This document shows, in pieces, positions 50,940 to 55,676 of a stretch of 55,676 bases of DNA (position 1 is the stretch's first letter; each line of letters begins with the position of its first letter). The stretch is from NCBI RefSeq assembly GCF_026226615.1, contig NZ_JAJAPB010000016.1:1-55676 (forward strand), in the 5' to 3' direction. Below the pieces are notes generated by a model, which saw nothing but the letters and a program-made list of their open reading frames with translations, searched no databases and was not told the DNA's origin. The DNA comes from Geovibrio ferrireducens (GTDB lineage Bacteria > Chrysiogenota > Deferribacteres > Deferribacterales > Geovibrionaceae). Made by a program: the position numbers and the translations under genes.

Positions 50940-51781
50940 TCAAAAACCCCCATGTCACGGAGCAGACACTTCATGCCGAAGCCGAAATCCACACTGAATC
51001 CTGCTGCGTTTTTGTGTCCTCCGCCGCCGTTTCTCACTGCGATTTCAGCCACATCAACCTCCGGGATTGAGCGCAGCGAGACTTTCTTCTTCTGAGCATT
51101 GACTATCACCACGTAATCCACGCCGAGTTCATTTGTGATGTAGTTGCCCACTTCGGAGTTGTACTCCTCGCAGAAAACGGCATATGCACTGCGCCCCTGC
51201 GTATCCGTAAACTGAAAGCCGGACTTGGCGGAGTTGCGGATATATCTGTCGCGCCTGTCTTCTTCTATTTCGATAATGAGCGTTTCGCTCTCGCCGAATT
51301 CGGCGGAGGGCACGGCGAGAAACCTTGCCTCGAACCTGTCTATACCCAGCTTCATAAAGAGGATGTTCATCTGGAGACTGTCAGTGCGTTTCATGTGCCA
51401 CATGTCAAAGTCGTTCACGCAGTCCACAAAGTCCGCATATGGGGAAACATCGTACCCCTGCGCCTCAAGCCATTCGTAGGTGAGCTTTGTGGCTGATTTC
51501 GTGGTGTCATGCACCACGCCGTGGTTCCCCTTGAGCCATGAGGAGGTGGGGTGATGGTCGATGAAGGTTATTTCCGTTTCGCCCAGCACACTCTCATAAG
51601 CCCTTTTGGATGGGGAAACATCCGTGATAATCACGCCGTCGTAGCCGCCGCTCTCTTCCTCAAGCGCCTGATCAACATCATTATAGTTGAGGTACAGCGT
51701 GTTCACGTTTTTCAGGTATTTCTTGATCAGTATGCCGCAGCCTACTCCGTCAAGATCGTTGTGTGATATATGAAGATGCAA
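50936..51781 (-). CDS. DHH-family phosphoesterase
   Basis: This is a 281-residue metal-dependent hydrolase. The DHH part has HNDLDGVGCG, ITDVSP and FIDHHPTSSW. The DHHA1 part has VRNGGGGHKNAAGFSVD. Such proteins degrade nano-RNAs, pAp or cyclic di-nucleotide products. FIDHH with a short linker looks more like the NrnB side than NrnA. Given the c-di-GMP enzymes in the window, a role in pGpG breakdown is possible but unproved. It overlaps engB by 4 nt. Confidence 0.9.
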   Translation of the reverse strand: MHLHISHNDLDGVGCGILIKKYLKNVNTLYLNYNDVDQALEEESGGYDGVIITDVSPSKRAYESVLGETEITFIDHHPTSSWLKGNHGVVHDTTKSATKLTYEWLEAQGYDVSPYADFVDCVNDFDMWHMKRTDSLQMNILFMKLGIDRFEARFLAVPSAEFGESETLIIEIEEDRRDRYIRNSAKSGFQFTDTQGRSAYAVFCEEYNSEVGNYITNELGVDYVVIVNAQKKKVSLRSIPEVDVAEIAVRNGGGGHKNAAGFSVDFGFGMKCLLRDMGVFE

Positions 51782-51837
51782 AATACACTCCTTGTTTTAA
51801 TTATAATAACCGGCATCGCAGACCGGACTTTCAGGCA

Positions 51838-52257
51838 CTACTCGCCGATTATTTTCACAAGCACACGCTTACGCCGTCTGCCGTCAAACTCACCGTAGAA
51901 TATCTGCTCCCATGTGCCGAAGTCAAGCCGCCCTTCGGTAACGGCGACAACGACCTCCCTGCCCATTATCTGGCGTTTGTGGTGTGCATCCCCGTTGTCC
52001 TCCCCTGTGAGGTTGTGTCTGTAGCGGGTGAGGGGCTCATGGGGCGCAAGCTCCTCCAGCCATTTTGCGTAATCGGTGAGAAGCCCGTCCTCATCGTCAT
52101 TTATAAAAACAGAGGCTGTTATGTGCATGGCATTAACCAGACACAGCCCCTCCTGTATGCCGCTTTCAGCCAGAGCCCTCTCCACATCACGGGTGATGTT
52201 GATGAACTCCATGCGCTTTGTGGTGTTAAAGAAAAGCTCTCTGCGGAATGATTTCAT
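51838..52257 (-). CDS. yjbQ: YjbQ/UPF0047 family protein
   Basis: This 139-residue cytosolic protein has the family pattern: [41 protein letters not shown] in the first half and [13 protein letters not shown]-like sequence with [19 protein letters not shown] in the second. UPF0047 proteins have been linked to weak thiamin phosphate synthase activity. The true role is unclear. It lies 56 bp before the DHH gene and just after the small RNA locus. Confidence 0.88.
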   Translation of the reverse strand: MKSFRRELFFNTTKRMEFINITRDVERALAESGIQEGLCLVNAMHITASVFINDDEDGLLTDYAKWLEELAPHEPLTRYRHNLTGEDNGDAHHKRQIMGREVVVAVTEGRLDFGTWEQIFYGEFDGRRRKRVLVKIIGE

Positions 52258-52304
52258 ATATTTACCTTATAAGCTCGTTAAAAAACCCGTTCATTCAGGT
52301 ATCC

Positions 52305-52333
52305 TTGACATCTATGCCCTTTTGTACCATAAT
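52305..52333 (+). promoter_or_regulatory. Promoter of the candidate small RNA
   Basis: TTGACA (52305-52310), a 17-nt spacer and CATAAT (52328-52333) lie on the plus strand, against the direction of every gene nearby. The predicted start is at about 52340, exactly the first base of the hairpin RNA. Confidence 0.7.
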
Positions 52334-52339
52334 ACAAGT

Positions 52340-52400
52340 GGAGACTCGGCTCACAGACTGCTTTCGGGTGGTTTGTGAAGCATTGTCTCCTTTCTTTTTA
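52340..52400 (+). ncRNA. Candidate ~60 nt structured small RNA
   Basis: The predicted transcript opens with GGAGAC (52340-52345), which pairs with GTCTCC (52385-52390). Within this, CACAGACTGC pairs over ten positions (three G-U) with GTGGTTTGTG around a tttcgg loop. The outer stem is followed by TTTCTTTTT. Promoter, full-length fold and U-rich end are all present with no open frame, so an independent RNA is likely. Its 3' end runs into the last codons of the convergent DUF3800 gene. It matches no family I know. The alternative is a terminator-only hairpin with a chance promoter. Confidence 0.6.
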
Positions 52401-53279
52401 TCTGCTTCTGCTTGTGTAGGGATCCGGCACATATGTTATCCCGTACATATATATACTGCTTCCATTTTTTTCCGCCTCACCCTTAAACTGCAAATCATAC
52501 AGCCAGCCAGAAAAATCTTTCAGATCCTGCCTCACAGGAGCATCCATCCCTGCGCTTGGAATACGAAAGCACTGATTTATAAGATATATACATACATCTG
52601 CTGCCTGTACCGGGTATGACAAACTGGAAGAAACAAAAAGTGGCACAGGAACAATGATGCCGCTTCGTTGCTTTCCGACAGATGTTTTAAGGAAATAGTT
52701 ATGCAGTCTGTTAATGAATCTTCTGTCTTCCGACTCCTCAACTTCATCCATGACAATGATTCCGTGCTCTTTTCTTTCCTTAAGAAAAAAGTAAAACCGT
52801 TCAAAAAGAAAAACGTGATCTTTGCGGAGATAATCCTCGTATTCGAAGTTTTCAGGTTTGCGAACATTTTTCGGAATAGCAGAGGCAAAAAGATAACATT
52901 CATGTTCTCTTAAGAGCTCCATTATCGAACCGGCCATTCCTACCGATGCCTGACCATAAGCCAGAAATTCCTTTTTGGCAGGATTAGTCTTCTCCAAGCC
53001 TTTCGTCAGAAATTTTCTGCATAAACTCCTTCGTTCATCATCCTCAAGCGGCAAATCCATACTTGCCCACTTCAGTCTGTCTTTATCAAGAAGCTTAGAT
53101 CCCTTGAGTTCTTTATTAAACTGTTTCAGATGTGTGCCAAAATAATTCAGTTCAAGATTAAGCCAATCCTTAACAAAAGCCCATAGTTTTCCGGAGTGAA
53201 TCGCAAACCCGCCCCTTACCTCATAGGGCATGGTTCTGTGGTCATGTCCGCTCTCATCCATAAACAGAAGCCAGCTCAT
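52398..53279 (-). CDS. DUF3800 domain protein
   Basis: This is a 293-residue protein opening LLFMDESGHD, the DUF3800 signature. Asp8 (with Glu9), Asp178 in IIVMDEVEES and Asp228 in VQAADVCIY are spaced like the acidic triad of an RNase H-like fold, which is the fold usually proposed for the family. DUF3800 genes are patchily distributed and often sit near mobile or defence genes. This one is more AT-rich than its neighbours. It starts one base after DUF2905 and uses an AGGAG inside the end of that gene, so it is coupled to it. Confidence 0.85.
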   Translation of the reverse strand: MSWLLFMDESGHDHRTMPYEVRGGFAIHSGKLWAFVKDWLNLELNYFGTHLKQFNKELKGSKLLDKDRLKWASMDLPLEDDERRSLCRKFLTKGLEKTNPAKKEFLAYGQASVGMAGSIMELLREHECYLFASAIPKNVRKPENFEYEDYLRKDHVFLFERFYFFLKERKEHGIIVMDEVEESEDRRFINRLHNYFLKTSVGKQRSGIIVPVPLFVSSSLSYPVQAADVCIYLINQCFRIPSAGMDAPVRQDLKDFSGWLYDLQFKGEAEKNGSSIYMYGITYVPDPYTSRSR

Positions 53280-53280
53280 T

Positions 53281-53493
53281 TTATCTCCTGAAAAAAATAT
53301 TCAGAATAACAGTGAGGACAATGCTCACTATGATGGAGGTAACTATAGGGAAATGAAAGGAGAAGTTCTTCCCTTTAAAGGCTATGTCACCGGGCAGGCG
53401 GCCGAGGCCGAACTTCCCGCCCACAGTGAATATCACCCCGGCTACAACAAGGACAATGCCCGTAACAATCAGAATTTTGCCAATTCCGCCCAT
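53281..53493 (-). CDS. DUF2905 small membrane protein
   Basis: This is a 70-residue protein with two membrane segments (about 5-25 and 47-67). Between them lies the family motif GLGRLPGDIAFKGKNFSFHFPI. The function is unknown. It follows queH with no gap (stop and start adjoin) and has the DUF3800 gene directly behind it. Confidence 0.92.
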   Translation of the reverse strand: MGGIGKILIVTGIVLVVAGVIFTVGGKFGLGRLPGDIAFKGKNFSFHFPIVTSIIVSIVLTVILNIFFRR

Positions 53494-54060
53494 CTAAAGC
53501 CCCTCTTTCAGTCCGGCGAATTTCTTAGCCAGCCGCCCTTTGAAGGCATCCTCCTCACTGTATATGCAGCCGCAGTATTTCTGGCGGTACATCTCAAGCC
53601 GCTTTGATTCGTCTATGCCGTGCTGCCAGCCTTCACGCCAGTCTTCGTAGTGAAACGGCACACAGTATTTCTTCGCCGCCGCCTCGCACATTTCGATAAT
53701 AAGTTCATGCTTCTGGTATCTGCTGTAAAGCAGTGTGGTGGAGAAGCAGTCAAACCCCTTCTCCGCCGCAGTCTGCGCCGCTTTCTCCATACGTGATGAA
53801 TAGCAGTATGCGCAACGCATATTCTCACGGTAGGCGGCGTTTCTTGCGAAATCCGTCAGGCCGTAAGTATCATCCGCAATCATTTCAATCCCCTGTGCCC
53901 TGTTGAACAGGACAGCCTGCTCAAAGCGGGCGTAAAGCTCCATGAGCGGGTGTATGTTCGGGTTGAAAAAATATGCGCATATATCGTGCCCGCCCTCTTT
54001 CAGTTCCCTTACGGGATAAACTGAACAGGGGGCGCAGCACTGATGAAGGAGTATTCTCAT
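53494..54060 (-). CDS. queH: Epoxyqueuosine reductase QueH
   Basis: QueH makes queuosine in tRNA from epoxyqueuosine and is the unrelated substitute for QueG. The 188-residue product has LLHQCCAPCSVYPV at the N-terminus (Cys8, Cys9, Cys12), FNPNIHPLMEY-like sequence, CAYCYSSR and KYCGCIYSEED. Together these Cys residues hold the iron-sulfur and metal centres. It overlaps trpB2 by 4 nt. Confidence 0.94.
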   Translation of the reverse strand: MRILLHQCCAPCSVYPVRELKEGGHDICAYFFNPNIHPLMELYARFEQAVLFNRAQGIEMIADDTYGLTDFARNAAYRENMRCAYCYSSRMEKAAQTAAEKGFDCFSTTLLYSRYQKHELIIEMCEAAAKKYCVPFHYEDWREGWQHGIDESKRLEMYRQKYCGCIYSEEDAFKGRLAKKFAGLKEGL

Positions 54061-55412
54061 TTCACTTCCGGAAGATGTTTCAGGGATTCTGCAATCGCCG
54101 CTTCGGGGTATGCGTAGTCCTCAAGCTTGCCGTCGGTGAACGCCTCATATGACATCATGTCGAAATGTCCGTGTCCGCTGAGGCAGAAAAGCAGGGTTTT
54201 GGCCTCTCCGCTCTCTTTGCATTTCAGGGCTTCCTTGATTGTGGCGGCTATGGCGTGTGAGGATTCCGGAGCAGGAACCACACCCTCTTCCTTCGCGAAC
54301 ATAAGCGCGCTGTTGAAAACCTCAAGCTGGGGAACGCTCTGCGCTGTGATAAGCCCCTGATTGTAAAGCGCGCTCACCAGAGGAGACTCCCCGTGATAAC
54401 GCAGACCGCCGGAGTGGATCGCGGGCGGCTCAAAGTCATGTCCGAGGGTGTACATCTGCATAATGGGCGTAAGCTTCGCCACATCGCCGTAATCGTAGGT
54501 GTAGATGCCTTTGGTCAGCGTGGGACAGCTTGCGGGCTCCACGGCAACGGCCGTGACGTTTTTGCCGTTCATTTTATCCAGAACAAAGGGGAAGGCTATT
54601 CCCGCAAAGTTCGAGCCGCCGCCGCATGATGCGAATATCATATCAGGATAAGCGCCGATCTTGGCAAACTGCTTCTGCGCCTCAAGACCGATTACGGTCT
54701 GATGAAGGCAGACATGGTTGAGCACGGAGCCGAGGGCATAGTTAGTGTCCTTGCGCCCTGCCGCCTCCTCCACAGCCTCGCTTATGGCAAGACCCAGACT
54801 GCCCGGCATGTCGGGATTGCGTTTCAGGGCTTCACGCCCTGCGTTTGTGAGTTCAGACGGACTGGGGAAAATCTCCGCGCCGAACATTTTCATAAAGGCT
54901 TTTCTGTAAGGTTTCTGGAAGTAGCTGACCTTAACCATGTAAACCCTGCACTCCATGCCGAACTGCGCGCAGGAGAAGCTGAGCGCACTGCCCCACTGCC
55001 CTGCTCCTGTTTCGGTGGTGAGCCTTTTTATTCCGGCTTCTTTGTTGTAATAGGCCTGCGCCACGGCAGTATTTGTCTTGTGACTGCCTGCGGGGGAAAG
55101 CCCCTCGTATTTATAGTATATTTTTGCGGGCGTACCGAGGGCTTTTTCCAGCCTTCTTGCCCTTATAAGGGGCGACGGCCGCCACAGGGATATTATTTCG
55201 CGAACCTCATCGGGGATGTCGATCCATCTTTTATCTGTCATTTCCTGCTCAAGCAGAGCAGGGGGAAAAATCGCAAGAAGCTCTTCGGGCGCAACAGGCT
55301 TGCCCGTTGCGGGGCTTATAGGGGGTGCGGGAAGCTTGGGCATATCCGCCATAATGTTGTACCACTGCTTGGGAACTTCGCTTTTATCCAGATACACTCT
55401 GTCTTTATCCAT
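54057..55412 (-). CDS. trpB2: TrpB2-type tryptophan synthase beta chain
   Basis: This is a 451-residue PLP enzyme of the long TrpB2 group. It has the lysine loop SPAGSHKTNTAVAQAYYNKEAG, TETGAGQWGSALSF, the phosphate loop CGGGSNFAG and LSGHGHFDM. Many bacteria carry TrpB2 beside the normal TrpAB. It condenses indole, or in some cases phosphoserine-derived aminoacrylate, without TrpA. It lies 10 kb from the trp operon and is not under the trpL leader. GGAGGG precedes the ATG. Confidence 0.94.
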   Translation of the reverse strand: MDKDRVYLDKSEVPKQWYNIMADMPKLPAPPISPATGKPVAPEELLAIFPPALLEQEMTDKRWIDIPDEVREIISLWRPSPLIRARRLEKALGTPAKIYYKYEGLSPAGSHKTNTAVAQAYYNKEAGIKRLTTETGAGQWGSALSFSCAQFGMECRVYMVKVSYFQKPYRKAFMKMFGAEIFPSPSELTNAGREALKRNPDMPGSLGLAISEAVEEAAGRKDTNYALGSVLNHVCLHQTVIGLEAQKQFAKIGAYPDMIFASCGGGSNFAGIAFPFVLDKMNGKNVTAVAVEPASCPTLTKGIYTYDYGDVAKLTPIMQMYTLGHDFEPPAIHSGGLRYHGESPLVSALYNQGLITAQSVPQLEVFNSALMFAKEEGVVPAPESSHAIAATIKEALKCKESGEAKTLLFCLSGHGHFDMMSYEAFTDGKLEDYAYPEAAIAESLKHLPEVK

Positions 55413-55490
55413 GATTGTTACGCCCTCCGTAAAAACTGATATACCCGCTCATTTTAGGTGAACTTAAGCGAGTTTTCAATATATTATAGG

Positions 55491-55519
55491 TAAAATGGTA
55501 AAGGCGGCATAAAATGGTA
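55491..55519. promoter_or_regulatory. Direct repeat upstream of trpB2
   Basis: taaaatggta occurs at 55491-55500 and again at 55510-55519, 19 bp apart, about two helical turns. It lies just behind a TATAAT-like -10 on the minus strand (about 55483-55488). This is the usual site for a regulator binding as a dimer on direct repeats. No regulator is known. Confidence 0.35.
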
Positions 55520-55584
55520 TCGGGAATCCTGCCGTACAGAGAGAACCGCTGCTCCGCAAGGTGCGAGCTATGAGAAAAAATAAT

Positions 55585-55676
55585 TGTCATTCTGAGGCAA
55601 AGCCGAAGAATCCCTGACTTTTGAGACTGCTTCGTCATTTTACTCCTCGCAGTTGTATATGTTATTTAATTCGAGG
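55585..55676 (-). repeat. Intergenic repeats and right window-end copy
   Basis: tgtcattctgaggcaaagcc (from 55585, on to gaagaatccc) is a further gtcatt-type repeat. From 55620 to the end, the reverse complement reads cctcgaatta..acatatacaactgcgaggag..gacgaagcagtct, matching the left end of the window at 32-85. No gene is seen upstream of trpB2. Confidence 0.7.

Overview
This 55.7 kb window is ordinary bacterial chromosome: dense, mostly minus-strand operons of housekeeping genes, about 50% GC, with clear -35/-10 promoters, purine-rich ribosome sites and rho-independent terminators. The gene set is that of a Gram-negative, respiring bacterium with c-type cytochromes: LolA, Hfq, a triheme c7-like cytochrome, a one-piece pyruvate carboxylase, endonuclease-type MutL, TrmFO, and c-di-GMP and chemotaxis proteins. 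My best guess is Deferribacterota (Geovibrio/Seleniivibrio-like). That is an inference from gene content and recognition, not from a search. No rRNA, tRNA, CRISPR, prophage or IS transposase was found.

Layout. 0.2-1.9 kb: a proline-rich exported transglutaminase-like protein. 2.0-9.5 kb (minus): accA-mutL-miaA-hfq-DUF4416-repeat protein-ftsB-like-xseA-greA, with many 1-4 nt overlaps and an internal hfq promoter. 9.7-12.0 kb: a DsbA-like lipoprotein and a glycosyltransferase. 12.2-20.2 kb (plus): ileS-lspA-purH, a repeat-filled gap, purD-purE-tsaC, then the triheme cytochrome under its own promoter. 20.2-29.9 kb (minus): a dual-receiver diguanylate cyclase, then the conserved block M20 peptidase-dprA-smg-topA-trmFO-xerC, and lolA. 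30.3-33.7 kb (plus): pyruvate carboxylase. 34.3-37.9 kb: uvrC and a chemotaxis receptor. 38.0-44.7 kb (minus): a complete trpEGDCFBA operon. 44.7-48.7 kb (minus): cytochrome c, flavin reductase, a 53-residue membrane protein missed by length cut-offs, HD-GYP, DUF1461 and an MFS transporter. 49.1-55.4 kb (minus): trpB2-queH-DUF2905-DUF3800, yjbQ, DHH phosphoesterase-engB-PLD-DUF554.

Three things are hidden between the genes. (1) The trp operon has a leader: a promoter overlapping the MFS stop codon, an essentially leaderless 21-codon leader peptide with three consecutive Trp codons, and two strong terminators. Two repeat elements separate all this from trpE. (2) Ten copies of a three-hairpin intergenic repeat are scattered through the window. 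Their loops and connecting sequence are conserved while their stems differ from copy to copy yet stay base-paired. This is the best candidate here for an undescribed genetic element. (3) A likely ~60 nt, fully structured small RNA with its own promoter lies between yjbQ and the DUF3800 gene.

Two further repeat families occur (the 'tgtcattctga..gaagaatc' type and a 'aaatcccccT' double hairpin). The two ends of the window carry the same ~34 bp sequence in inverted orientation.
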